A DNA stretch of 64,000 nt. Source: Bog-473 sp963809715 (GTDB taxonomy: Bacteria; Actinomycetota; Acidimicrobiia; Acidimicrobiales; RAAP-2). This document shows positions 1-8,526 of the stretch, piece after piece. The translations under genes were made by a program, and so were the position numbers. The notes beneath the pieces were generated by a model. The model was not told where the DNA came from and ran no database searches. It saw only the letters and a list, made by a program, of their open reading frames with translations. Every line of letters begins with the position of its first letter. Within the stretch, counting starts at the first letter, position 1. The DNA is taken from NCBI GenBank assembly GCA_963809715.1, contig CAWEKO010000003.1, positions 558,001 to 622,000 on the forward strand, in the 5' to 3' direction.

Positions 1-1170
1 GTGTTCCTCGACGCCGAACACTTCTTCGACGGGTATCGGCGCAACCCCGAATTCGCCCTGTCGGTACTGGGCGCCGCGGAAGAGGCCGGCGCGGAGGCAT
101 TGGTGCTCTGCGACACGAACGGAGGTTCCCTGCCCGACGACGTCGGCCAGGCGGTGGCGGACGTGCGGGCTCGGACGAGCGCCCAGCTCGGGATCCACTG
201 TCACAACGACGCGGGGTGCGCGGTGGCGAACTCGCTTGTCGCGGTCCAGGCCGGAGTGACCCAGGTGCAGGGGTGCATCAACGGCTACGGCGAGCGGGCA
301 GGAAACACCGATCTCTCGGCGGCTATCCCGAACCTGTCGCTGAAGCTGAACATCCGGACCATCCCGGCCGAGCGGCTCGAGCGCCTGACCCCGGTCGCCC
401 ACCACATCGCGGAGCTGGTCAACATCGCCCCCGACCCTCAACAGCCCTATGTCGGCCATTCGGTCTTTGCGCACAAGGGCGGCCTCCATGCCAGTGCGGT
501 GGCCCGAAGCGCCGACCTCTACGAGCATGTCCCGCCCAACTCGGTCGGGAACGGGACCCGGGTCGTCGTCTCGGAGATGGCCGGCCGCTCCACGTTGGCC
601 ATGAAGGCCGCCGAGCTCGGTCTCGACCTCGACGGCGAGGTCATCGGGCGGGTCCTCGACGAACTGAAGCACCTGGAGCACGAGGGCTATCACTTCGAGG
701 TGGCGGACGGCTCCCTCGAGCTGTTGCTGCGCAGAGCAACCGGGTGGGCTCCCGACTTCTTCACGGTCGAATCCTTCCGCGTCATCACCGACCACGGTGA
801 TCGGGCGGAGACCGCAGTCGTCGCCAACGTCATGTCCGGTGTGATGACCGAGGCGACGGTGAAAGTCCACGTCGGTGCCGAGCGTATCGTCGCGGTGGCC
901 GAGGGTAACGGCCCGGTCAACGCATTGGACGGAGCGCTGCGCGGTGCCATCGGCCCTCGCTTCCCGGCGCTTGCGAGCATGCATCTGACTGACTACCGGG
1001 TGCGTGTCCTCGACACCGGTCGCGGCACCGGTGCCGTCACGCGGGTTCTGGTCGACACGACGGACGGCCAGCGCACCTGGACGACGATCGGGGTTTCGGA
1101 GAACATCATCGAGGCGAGCTGGCAGGCCCTCTACGACTCCATCCTCTTCGGCTTGCTCCACGCGAGCTGA
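1..1170 (+). CDS. cimA: Citramalate synthase, C-terminal part (5' end cut by window edge)
   Basis: C-terminal 389 residues of a 2-isopropylmalate/citramalate synthase family enzyme; about 150 N-terminal residues lie outside the window. Visible family motifs are HCHNDAGCAVANS, the NGYGERAGNTDL stretch of the catalytic barrel, and HKGGLHASAV in the linker, followed by a LeuA-type dimerisation/regulatory domain ending in TTIGVSENIIEASWQAL. The NGYGERAGNTDL and C-terminal signatures fit the (R)-citramalate synthase branch (acetyl-CoA plus pyruvate to citramalate, an isoleucine route) better than LeuA. Homocitrate synthase is less likely. The first codon shown is GTG but is internal to the gene, not a true start. 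Confidence 0.85.
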   Translation: MFLDAEHFFDGYRRNPEFALSVLGAAEEAGAEALVLCDTNGGSLPDDVGQAVADVRARTSAQLGIHCHNDAGCAVANSLVAVQAGVTQVQGCINGYGERAGNTDLSAAIPNLSLKLNIRTIPAERLERLTPVAHHIAELVNIAPDPQQPYVGHSVFAHKGGLHASAVARSADLYEHVPPNSVGNGTRVVVSEMAGRSTLAMKAAELGLDLDGEVIGRVLDELKHLEHEGYHFEVADGSLELLLRRATGWAPDFFTVESFRVITDHGDRAETAVVANVMSGVMTEATVKVHVGAERIVAVAEGNGPVNALDGALRGAIGPRFPALASMHLTDYRVRVLDTGRGTGAVTRVLVDTTDGQRTWTTIGVSENIIEASWQALYDSILFGLLHAS

Positions 1171-1220
1171 GGCAGACGCGGCACACGTAGCTTCGGGGGG
1201 ATCACGACGGGACCATCACG

Positions 1221-2861
1221 ATGACCGTGCTCAGCCGGCTGGCCGGCCCGCTCCTGAAGCTGCCTCCACCCGAGACCCGCGCCGTCTCCGTCGAGCGCGA
1301 TCTCGTTGCCAAGATGGCGGACGGGGTCGCGCTGCTGGCGGACCGATGGTTCCCCACGCGGCCCTCGGGCGACGTGCCCACCCTGCTGATCCGCACACCG
1401 TACGGACGGCGCATCATGGGACCGCTCGGGCGGCTCTTCGCCGAGCGCGGCTACCAGACCGTGATCCAGAGCTGCCGGGGCACGTTCGGGTCGGGGGGCG
1501 CCTGGGAGCCGCTCCGACACGAGCAGTCCGACGGGCACGCCACGCTGCACTGGGTGGCGGGTCAGGCCTGGTTCGACGGTCGACTCGTCATGTGGGGCGC
1601 CAGTTATCTGGGCATGACGCAGTGGGCGGTCGCCGCGGACCCGCCCGAGTTCCTCAAGGCGATGGCGCTGGACGTGACCGCGGCGAATTCCCGGGACGCC
1701 TTCGTCTACCCGGGTGGCTCCTTCGCGCTGGAGATGGCGCTGAGCTGGGCCTACCAGCTCAAATTTCAAGAGCTCGGCTTGCGCACCGTGCTCCGAACGC
1801 AAGCCCGCAGCGCCAAGGTGGTCGCACGGGCCGCGGGGATCCTCCCTTTGGGCAAGGCCGACGTCGAGGCGGTCGGCGAGCCGGTGCCGGCGTACCAGGA
1901 CTGGCTCGAGCACAGCGAGCCGGGTGACGAGTGGTGGGACGTGACGGACTTCGGCCGCCGGCTGAGCCGCGTCCCCCCGTCGAGCTTCGTGGGGGGCTGG
2001 TACGACATCTTCCTCGCCGCCCAGGTCGCCGACTACGAGGGTGTGCGCCGGGCCGGTCGCTCCGGAAGGCTCACCATCGGCCCTTGGACACATTCGTCCC
2101 CCGGGTTGGTCGGCGAGACCGTTCGTGACGGCCTTTCCTGGTTCGACGCACAGCTCGGCCGGAGCGCAGGCCTCGAGCGGGCCCCCGTTCGGGTCTTCGT
2201 CATGGGGAGGAACCGGTGGGAAGAGTTCTCTCTGTGGCCGCCGGCAGCGGAAGAGCAACTCTGGTACCTCGGCCCGGAGCGGACGTTGGTGCCCGAGCCG
2301 GGGCCTGCACGTGAGCCGGACCGGTTCCACTTCAACCCCCACGACCCGACGCCGGCCGTCGGAGGTGCCTCGCTCAACCCCGGCACGTCGGGTCCCAAGG
2401 ACCAGCGCGAGCGGGAGTCACGCCGAGACGTCCTCACCTATACAAGCCCCGTGCTCAAGGAGGACCTTGCGGTCGTCGGGCCCCTGCGTGCCACGCTCTT
2501 CGTGCGCTCGTCCCTCGCGAACTCGGATTTCTTCGTGCGGTTGTGCGATGTCGACCGGAAGGGAAAGTCCATCAACATCAGCGACGGGATCCTTCGGTTG
2601 GGTCCGGGCTCGGTGAAGGAGGACGACGATGGGGTGTGCGAAATCGATATCGACATGTGGCCCACCGCCAACACGTTCAGGACAGGACACCGGATACGGC
2701 TCCAGGTGTCCGGCGGTGCGCACCCGCTCTATGCGCGCAACCTCGGGACGGGCGAGCCCCTGGCCACCGGCTCCTCCATGCGTTCGGCCGACCAGGAGGT
2801 GTTCGGCGGCGGCTCGCGCTCCTCTTCGATCGCCCTGCCGGTGGTCTCTCTGTTCGGGTAG
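1221..2861 (+). CDS. CocE/NonD-family serine hydrolase (X-Pro dipeptidyl-peptidase S15 type)
   Basis: A 546-residue alpha/beta hydrolase of the CocE/S15 class, which hydrolyses esters or acyl-peptides. The nucleophile elbow WGASYLGM puts the serine at residue 128. A GPWTHSS motif carries the likely catalytic His at about 291, and a YTSPVLKEDLAVVGP segment opens the C-terminal jelly-roll (galactose-binding-like) domain typical of this family. The length matches the family. It starts with ATG 50 bases after cimA and has no signal peptide, so it is probably cytoplasmic. The substrate cannot be read from sequence. Confidence 0.82.
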   Translation: MTVLSRLAGPLLKLPPPETRAVSVERDLVAKMADGVALLADRWFPTRPSGDVPTLLIRTPYGRRIMGPLGRLFAERGYQTVIQSCRGTFGSGGAWEPLRHEQSDGHATLHWVAGQAWFDGRLVMWGASYLGMTQWAVAADPPEFLKAMALDVTAANSRDAFVYPGGSFALEMALSWAYQLKFQELGLRTVLRTQARSAKVVARAAGILPLGKADVEAVGEPVPAYQDWLEHSEPGDEWWDVTDFGRRLSRVPPSSFVGGWYDIFLAAQVADYEGVRRAGRSGRLTIGPWTHSSPGLVGETVRDGLSWFDAQLGRSAGLERAPVRVFVMGRNRWEEFSLWPPAAEEQLWYLGPERTLVPEPGPAREPDRFHFNPHDPTPAVGGASLNPGTSGPKDQRERESRRDVLTYTSPVLKEDLAVVGPLRATLFVRSSLANSDFFVRLCDVDRKGKSINISDGILRLGPGSVKEDDDGVCEIDIDMWPTANTFRTGHRIRLQVSGGAHPLYARNLGTGEPLATGSSMRSADQEVFGGGSRSSSIALPVVSLFG

Positions 2862-2889
2862 GGAATGGGTCCGTTCGCACCCCTCGGAG

Positions 2890-2895
2890 TAGCCT
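2890..2895 (+). promoter_or_regulatory. Leaderless -10 box TAGCCT
   Basis: TAGCCT ends 7 bases before the ATG at 2903 and no Shine-Dalgarno sequence is present. This fits transcription starting at the start codon. Confidence 0.5.
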
Positions 2896-2902
2896 GCCCG
2901 CC

Positions 2903-3400
2903 ATGACGCAGCCCACCTTCGTCCCCATCGCCGAGGCCGATCAGGTGCGTCCGGCCCGCCACCTTCACGTGCCCGGCGCCTGGACGACCTCGCGACCGGC
3001 CGAGCTGGTGGTGCCCACTCCGGTCCGGGGGAGAGGCATGGGCACGGGCACGCCCGGTCCCGACTCGGGCTTCGCTCTCCGCCTGGCCAAGCGTTTCGAA
3101 CACGACCTGCGGCTCGACGTGGGAGAGTCCGAGCACGACGTGGTGCTCGGCGTGGCCCTGATCGCGGCCAAGCGCGCCGCGTTGTTCGGTCGGGCCCCCT
3201 GCATCTATGACGTCCGTCTCGCCCTCAACCTGTGGGGTTTTCTCGAGGACGCGCCGGCCGAGCTCAAGGTGGCGCGACGGGCCGCCTTTTCGGGGGTCGG
3301 GCACGACTACGTCGTGCAGCGCGCACTGGTCGACGACATCCCCGAAGAGACTCTTCGGCTCAAACCAGAAGACGCCACGGGCGCGGCCGTCTCCCACTAG
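2903..3400 (+). CDS. Hypothetical protein, 165 aa
   Basis: I do not recognise a named family. The protein is soluble and mixed alpha/beta, with no signal peptide or membrane segment. It has a repeated pattern of acidic-hydrophobic helices (SEHDVVLGVALIAAKRAAL) and ends in a Thr/Ala-rich tail. The open frame extends upstream, but ATG 2903 is preferred because a leaderless TAGCCT -10 box lies 7 bases before it and upstream codon use looks non-coding. It lies between two hydrolase genes; the next gene starts 31 bases downstream. Confidence 0.6.
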   Translation: MTQPTFVPIAEADQVRPARHLHVPGAWTTSRPAELVVPTPVRGRGMGTGTPGPDSGFALRLAKRFEHDLRLDVGESEHDVVLGVALIAAKRAALFGRAPCIYDVRLALNLWGFLEDAPAELKVARRAAFSGVGHDYVVQRALVDDIPEETLRLKPEDATGAAVSH

Positions 3401-3431
3401 ATCCGTTCCCTTCATTCGATCCCCTCATTCG

Positions 3432-4283
3432 GTGACGACGATCGGTGCCATCGACCGTCTCGAAATCGAGGCGGGCGGGTTGACCTTCACGGGGCGGGCC
3501 TGTGGCCCCCACGGAGGCCGGCCGGTTCTCCTCCTGCACGGGTTTCCCCAGACCTCCTGGGCCTGGCGAGACGAACTGTGGGCGTTGGCCGGCGAGGGCT
3601 ACCGGGCCGTTGCGCCAGACCAGCGTGGGTACTGTTCGGGCGCCCGGCCGACGGAGCCCGAGGCGTACGCCACGGGACGGCTGGCCGGTGACGTCCTGGC
3701 GCTGGCCGACTCCATGGAGATGGACACCTTCGACCTCGTCGGGCACGACTGGGGCGGCATGCTGGCCTGGCTGGTGGCTTCGCAACGTCCCGATCGGGTG
3801 CGCTCGCTGACCGTCGTCTCGACTCCACACCCGCTGGCACTCGGGCGAGCCGACGGACGTGGCGACGAAGACGGCGCCACGGCGTTCCTCTGCACGCCTG
3901 AGGAGCCCGAGCGGCTGCTCTTGGGCGCGGACGGTTCCGGTGGCGGGCTGGCCTCGGTCCTGGCCGACTCCGGACTCGACGACGACGACGCCAACATGTA
4001 CGTCACCGCCCTCAGCGAGCCCGGTGCCCTGACGGCCGCGCTCAACTGGTTCCGGGCCATGGACGCGACGTCGCTCGTGGACCTGCGGCCGGTCAGCGTG
4101 CCGACGCTCTACGTGTGGTCCACCGGTGATGGGGTATTCGGTCGTGACGTGGCCGAGGCCACCTCGGCCCATGTGTGCGGCCCCTACGCCTTCGAGGTGC
4201 TCGAGGAGGTGTCCCACTGGATCCCCGAGATGGCGCCCGGGAGGCTGTCATCGCTGCTCGTCCGTCATCTGGCGGCCACCTGA
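3432..4283 (+). CDS. Alpha/beta hydrolase, epoxide hydrolase/haloalkane dehalogenase type
   Basis: 283 residues from the GTG start. The oxyanion-hole motif HGFPQTSWAW, the nucleophile elbow VGHDWGGM with Asp in the serine position, and a late VSHWIPEM histidine define the epoxide hydrolase/haloalkane dehalogenase branch of the fold. Asp as nucleophile implies attack on an epoxide or C-halogen carbon, not simple ester hydrolysis. The frame is open upstream, but residues before GTG 3432 do not resemble the family. It precedes the acyl-CoA degradation island by 42 bases. A related protein lies at 20632-21504. Confidence 0.78.
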   Translation: MTTIGAIDRLEIEAGGLTFTGRACGPHGGRPVLLLHGFPQTSWAWRDELWALAGEGYRAVAPDQRGYCSGARPTEPEAYATGRLAGDVLALADSMEMDTFDLVGHDWGGMLAWLVASQRPDRVRSLTVVSTPHPLALGRADGRGDEDGATAFLCTPEEPERLLLGADGSGGGLASVLADSGLDDDDANMYVTALSEPGALTAALNWFRAMDATSLVDLRPVSVPTLYVWSTGDGVFGRDVAEATSAHVCGPYAFEVLEEVSHWIPEMAPGRLSSLLVRHLAAT

Positions 4284-4325
4284 GGGGCTCCGAACAACCG
4301 TTCGACCGTCTGCGACAATGAGCGG

Positions 4326-5480
4326 GTGAGCACGCCGACCTTCGACCTGACCGACGTCCAGCGGGACTTCCGCCAGACCATGCGCACCTTCGCCGAGGAC
4401 AAGGTGGCGCCCCATGCTGCCGAGGTGGACCGGAACGCGGAGTTCCCTTGGAAGTCCTTCGAGGCATGCAAGGAGATGGAGTTGCCCGCGCTCGGCATTC
4501 CCGAGGCGTACGGCGGTGCCGGGGCGGACACTGTGACCCAGGCCATCGCCGCCGAGGAGCTGGCCCGGGTGTGCGCCTCGACCGCGCTCACCATCCTCAT
4601 CTCCAAGCTGGGCATGACCCCAGTCATGAACTGGGGCAGCGAGGAGCTCAAGCGGACCTACATGCCGCGCGTGGCCGCGGGAGAGATCCAGGCCAGCTAC
4701 TGCCTGTCCGAAGCCGACGCCGGGAGCGACGTCGCCGCCATGCGGGCTCGCGCCGTCCGTGACGGCGACGACTACGTGTTGACCGGCTCCAAGTACTGGA
4801 TCACGAACGCCGGGATCTCCGACGTGTACATCGTCTTCGCCAAGACCGATGCGGATGCGGGCAGCCGTGGCATCTCTTGCTTCCTGGTCGAGAAGGAGTG
4901 GGGCCTCCACATCGGCAAGCACGAGGAAAAGCTCGGGCTTCGGGGCAGCCCCACCGGGGAGGTCATCCTCGATGAGGTGCGGGTTCCGGGTTCGCACCTG
5001 ATCGGCGAGGAGGGGCAAGGCTTCACCATCGCCATGCACACGCTCGACCGCAGCCGTCCGACTATCGGTGCCCAGGCGGTGGGCATCGCCCAAGGCGCCA
5101 TCGACTATTCGGCCGGGTACATGAAGCAGCGACGCGCCTTTGGTGGCCCGATAGCCGACCTGCAAGGTTTACGGTTCATGTTGGCTGACATGGCGACTCG
5201 GACCGAGGCGGCACGCGCGCTGGTCTACCGGGCCTGCGCCATGGCCGATGACGACCAGTCCGGTGAGCTCACCAAGTACGGCGCCATGGCCAAGGCCTTC
5301 GCGTCGGACACCGCGATGTCGGTCACGGTCGACGCCGTCCAGCTGCTCGGCGGGTACGGCTACACCAAGGACTTCCCCGTGGAACGCTTCTTGCGCGACG
5401 CCAAGGTCACACAGATCTACGAGGGGACCAACCAGGTCCAGAAAGTGGTCATCGCCCGGGAGATCCTCAAGCAGTTCTAA
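4326..5480 (+). CDS. Acyl-CoA dehydrogenase (short-chain/butyryl type)
   Basis: A 384-residue flavoprotein oxidising an acyl-CoA to the trans-2-enoyl-CoA and passing electrons to ETF. The FAD/substrate signature CLSEADAGSDVAAM lies mid-protein. The catalytic glutamate is present in QIYEGTNQVQ near the C-terminus, followed by the family's terminal IAREIL. Length and motifs match short/branched-chain acyl-CoA dehydrogenases. It begins with GTG and is the first gene of the beta-oxidation island. An imperfect inverted repeat (CGAAC ... GTTCG) sits about 30 bases upstream. Confidence 0.88.
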   Translation: MSTPTFDLTDVQRDFRQTMRTFAEDKVAPHAAEVDRNAEFPWKSFEACKEMELPALGIPEAYGGAGADTVTQAIAAEELARVCASTALTILISKLGMTPVMNWGSEELKRTYMPRVAAGEIQASYCLSEADAGSDVAAMRARAVRDGDDYVLTGSKYWITNAGISDVYIVFAKTDADAGSRGISCFLVEKEWGLHIGKHEEKLGLRGSPTGEVILDEVRVPGSHLIGEEGQGFTIAMHTLDRSRPTIGAQAVGIAQGAIDYSAGYMKQRRAFGGPIADLQGLRFMLADMATRTEAARALVYRACAMADDDQSGELTKYGAMAKAFASDTAMSVTVDAVQLLGGYGYTKDFPVERFLRDAKVTQIYEGTNQVQKVVIAREILKQF

Positions 5481-5628
5481 AGCTGAGAGGGGGGACCGGG
5501 GGGTCAACGTGGAGCACATGTCATTCCGGCCTGGGTCGACGACCCCGGCCCGGCCGCCTGGCGTTGGCGCCCGGCGACACGGTCCGGGCAGACTGCCGGG
5601 GGTCGGTCCCGGAGGGCTGGTGTTAAAG

Positions 5629-5644
5629 TTAGAACAGGTTCTAA
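5629..5644. promoter_or_regulatory. KstR-like operator upstream of thiolase
   Basis: TTAGAACAGGTTCTAA has two 7-base inverted arms around a 2-base centre and contains a full match to the mycobacterial KstR consensus TNNAACNNGTTNNA. Its centre is about 69 bases before the thiolase ATG, and it overlaps a candidate -10 (TAAATT, 5642-5647), as expected for repression. Confidence 0.7.
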
Positions 5645-5705
5645 ATTGTGCCCACAGGGGGCAGCCGGCCGAGTGCCGGTCATTGCAGCAGGAGGGTCGT
5701 TGGTC

Positions 5706-6881
5706 ATGGCGCAGCCGGTAATCATCGAGGCGGTCCGCACCCCGATCGGGAAGCGCAACGGGTGGCTCTCAGGCCTGCGGGCGGCTGACCTCCTCGGTGC
5801 CTCCCAGGTCGAGGTGGTCAAGCGTGCGGGCATCGACCCCGCCTCGGTCGATCAGGTCATCGGCGGATGCGTGACCCAGGCCGGCGAGCAGGGTTTCAAC
5901 GTGACACGCACGTCGTGGCTGCTGGCGGGCCTGCCCTACGACGTGGCCGCGACGACGATCGACTGCCAGTGCGGCTCGTCGCAGCAGGCCAACCACATGG
6001 CCAACAACCTCATCGCCGCCGGAGCGGCCGACACCGCGATCGGCTGTGGCGTCGAGACGATGAGTCGGATCCCGCTCGGGGCCAACGCCTCGGCGCCCGG
6101 TGTGGGCCGCGCGCTCCCCGAGGACCTGCCCTACGACATGCCCAGCCAGTTCGAGGCGGCCGAACGCATCGCCAAGAAGCACGGCATCACACGTGAGGAC
6201 GTGGACGCGTTCGGGTTCGAGTCTCAGAAGAAGGCCGCCCGGGCGCAGGCCGAGGATCGTTTCTCCCGGGAGATCTTCGCCGTCGAGGCGCCCATCGTGG
6301 GTGAGGAGGGGCCACGCGGCGAGCACGGCGGCGAGAAGATGATCGTCACCAAGGACCAGGGTCCGCGTGACACGACGCTCGAGGGTCTGGCCAAGCTGAA
6401 GGCCGTCCTGCCCGACGGCATGCACACCGCGGGGACGTCGTCGCAGATCTCCGACGGCGCGGCCGCCGTGCTCTGGATGTCAGAGGAGCGGGCGAAGGCA
6501 GAGGGCTTCAGGCCACGGGCGAGGATCGTGGCCCAGGTGCTGGCCGGGTCCGACCCCTACTACCACCTCGACGGCCCGATCGTGGCCACGAGCAAGGTGC
6601 TGGCCAAGGCCGGGATGACGATGAAGGACATGGACCTCTACGAGGTGAACGAGGCCTTTGCCTCCGTCGTGCTCAGCTGGGCCCAGGTGCACGAGGCCGA
6701 CATGGACAAGCTGAACGTCAACGGCGGGGCCATCGCGCTGGGCCACCCGGTCGGAGCGACGGGCAGCCGGCTGGTCACCACGATTCTGCACGAGCTCGAG
6801 CGGACGGACGGCACCTACGGCTTGGTCTCGATGTGCTGCGGTGGCGCACTGGCCACGGGCACCATCATTGAGCGGCTCTGA
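5706..6881 (+). CDS. Thiolase, FadA5-like (steroid 3-ketoacyl-CoA thiolase type)
   Basis: A 391-residue thiolase that cleaves a 3-ketoacyl-CoA with CoA to release acetyl-CoA. The nucleophilic Cys is at about residue 89 in IDCQCGSSQQANH, the catalytic His lies in GGAIALGHPVGATGSR, and the second Cys in MCCGGALATGTIIERL. From memory, the N-terminal TPIGKRNGWLSGL, the CQCGS block and the 391-residue length closely resemble M. tuberculosis FadA5, the cholesterol side-chain thiolase. A KstR-like operator lies upstream. ATG 5706 is chosen over earlier in-frame starts because AGGAGG precedes it at about 10 bases. A general acetyl-CoA acetyltransferase remains possible. Confidence 0.85.
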   Translation: MAQPVIIEAVRTPIGKRNGWLSGLRAADLLGASQVEVVKRAGIDPASVDQVIGGCVTQAGEQGFNVTRTSWLLAGLPYDVAATTIDCQCGSSQQANHMANNLIAAGAADTAIGCGVETMSRIPLGANASAPGVGRALPEDLPYDMPSQFEAAERIAKKHGITREDVDAFGFESQKKAARAQAEDRFSREIFAVEAPIVGEEGPRGEHGGEKMIVTKDQGPRDTTLEGLAKLKAVLPDGMHTAGTSSQISDGAAAVLWMSEERAKAEGFRPRARIVAQVLAGSDPYYHLDGPIVATSKVLAKAGMTMKDMDLYEVNEAFASVVLSWAQVHEADMDKLNVNGGAIALGHPVGATGSRLVTTILHELERTDGTYGLVSMCCGGALATGTIIERL

Positions 6882-6966
6882 GTCGGCGCTCTTGCTGCCG
6901 TCGTCAATCCGACTCGCGCCCTCGCACAACTGACCGCACAATCGGCGCCTACCTCCGGAGGGGACC

Positions 6967-7767
6967 GTGTCATCGATATCCACTGAGCACCTGACGTTCG
7001 AGCGCGATGGCGCGACGGCCATCGTGACGATGAACCGGCCCGAGGCCAAGAACGCACTGAGCCTCCCCATGCTGGTGGGGATGAAGGACGCCTGGGAAGA
7101 GATCAACAGCAACGACGACATCCGTTGTGCCATCCTCACCGGCGCGGGCGGGACGTTCTGCGCCGGAATGGACCTCAAAGCGATGGGGGGCAGCGACGCC
7201 GAGAAATACCAGCCTCGCATGGCAGAAGACCCGGACCTCCACTGGAAGGCGCTGTTGCGCCACTACGACCTGCACAAGCCGCTCATTGCAGCGGTGGAGG
7301 GATGGGCCGTTGCCGGGGGCACCGAGATCCTGCAGGCCACCCACATCCGCGTCGCCGGCGCGAGTGCTGTCTTCGGCGTGTTCGAGGCCAAGCGCGGCTT
7401 GTTCCCTCTGGGCGGCTCGACCGTGCGGCTGCGCCGCCAGATTCCCTACACCCTGGCCATGGAACTCCTGCTCACGGCACGCGAGATGCCGGCAGAGGAG
7501 GCATTGCGCGTCGGGCTGATCGGCCACGTCGTGCCGGACGGTACAGCCCTCGAACGGGCGCTCGAGATCGCCACCGTCATCGGGCAGAACGGACCACTGG
7601 CGGTGGAGGCGATCCTCCGCAGTGTGCGCGAAACCGAAGGCATGTCGGAGATCGACGGGCTGGCCCGCGAGCTCGAGATCGGCTGGCCGGTCTTCGCGAG
7701 CAATGACGCCACGGAAGGGCAGAAGGCGTTCGCCGAGAAGCGCCCGGCCAAATTCACCCGGACGTGA
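6967..7767 (+). CDS. Enoyl-CoA hydratase/isomerase (crotonase family)
   Basis: 266 residues. The oxyanion-hole segment GTFCAGMDLKAM and both crotonase-type glutamates (in GGTEI, and in FGVFEAKRGL at the position of rat crotonase Glu164) are present, supporting hydration of a 2-enoyl-CoA. The GTG start has a good ribosome binding site (GGAGGGG, ending about 5 bases before it). The stop codon overlaps the start of the thioesterase gene by four bases (GTGA), so the two are probably co-translated. It follows the thiolase by 85 bases in the same orientation, completing dehydrogenase-thiolase-hydratase. Confidence 0.86.
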   Translation: MSSISTEHLTFERDGATAIVTMNRPEAKNALSLPMLVGMKDAWEEINSNDDIRCAILTGAGGTFCAGMDLKAMGGSDAEKYQPRMAEDPDLHWKALLRHYDLHKPLIAAVEGWAVAGGTEILQATHIRVAGASAVFGVFEAKRGLFPLGGSTVRLRRQIPYTLAMELLLTAREMPAEEALRVGLIGHVVPDGTALERALEIATVIGQNGPLAVEAILRSVRETEGMSEIDGLARELEIGWPVFASNDATEGQKAFAEKRPAKFTRT

Positions 7768-8522
7768 GCGAGATCGGTCCGGGCCAGGGCTTCCCCGGCG
7801 TCGACGGGCCCTCGGAAAGCACGGGCGAAGCACCGCACAACCGGCTGGCCGAGGCAATGCGCCGGATCAGCGCGGTGGTAGTCGGGCAGCCTCTCGCCGA
7901 CGCCGAAGTGGCCGAGGCTGCGGCGCAGGTTGAAGCCGTGGCCGACCAGCTCGAAAGAGCGGCGGAGCCCACCAAGCGGACACGGGCCCAACCCGACCCC
8001 ATCAGTCACCCCCAGGACCACTTCTCGACCAGCCCCATGGTCGGCTATGCGAATCCCATCGCCCCTCCGGTCACGGTGTGGGCCGTTCATGGGGAGGATG
8101 GCCACCGCGAGATCAGGGGCAGCGTCACCTTCGGATACCAATACGAAGGTCCACCTACCTGCGTCCACGGCGGCGTCGTCGCCGAGCTGTTCGACGAGCT
8201 GCTTGGTCTGGCCAACATCGCGGTCGGCGAAGGCGCCATGACGGGGACGCTGAAGATCCGTTACAACCGGCCGACGCCGCTCTTGGCGCCGCTCGAGCTG
8301 GTGGCGCGCAATACCGGTCGCGACGGCCGCAAGGTCTTCGCCTGGGGCGGGATTTACCACGACGGCGAGCTCACGGCGGAGGCCGAGGGCATCTTCATCG
8401 ATGTCATGCAGGGCAAGATGCTTGAAATCGTCCGGGCGAATGCCAACATCGCCGAGGCCCGGCTGGTCGATCCCCAGTGGGAACGACTCATGGAGCGAGA
8501 CGCGGCGCGGCGAGAGGATTGA
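7764..8522 (+). CDS. PaaI-like hotdog-fold acyl-CoA thioesterase
   Basis: 252 residues. The C-terminal half is a hotdog domain with GGVVAELFDELLGLANI, the helix signature of PaaI/YbgC-type thioesterases; the Asp/Glu there is the usual catalytic position. The N-terminal 80 residues form an Ala/Glu-rich helical region found in actinobacterial relatives. The likely role is hydrolysis of an acyl-CoA intermediate or release of trapped CoA during catabolism. It is translationally coupled to the crotonase by a GTGA overlap. Substrate is unknown. Confidence 0.78.
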   Translation: MSEIGPGQGFPGVDGPSESTGEAPHNRLAEAMRRISAVVVGQPLADAEVAEAAAQVEAVADQLERAAEPTKRTRAQPDPISHPQDHFSTSPMVGYANPIAPPVTVWAVHGEDGHREIRGSVTFGYQYEGPPTCVHGGVVAELFDELLGLANIAVGEGAMTGTLKIRYNRPTPLLAPLELVARNTGRDGRKVFAWGGIYHDGELTAEAEGIFIDVMQGKMLEIVRANANIAEARLVDPQWERLMERDAARRED

Positions 8523-8526
8523 GCGG

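Noticed and set aside
1131..2342. Long open frames on the strand opposite CocE, aceE, the peptidase and other genes
   Set aside because: They follow from GC-rich third positions; their translations are Arg/Pro/Gly/His-rich with no family motifs, and they overlap clearly coding frames.
4289..4302. CGAAC-AACC-GTTCG inverted repeat before the acyl-CoA dehydrogenase
   Set aside because: The spacer is 4 bases instead of the 2 required for KstR, and the arms are short; it may be chance.
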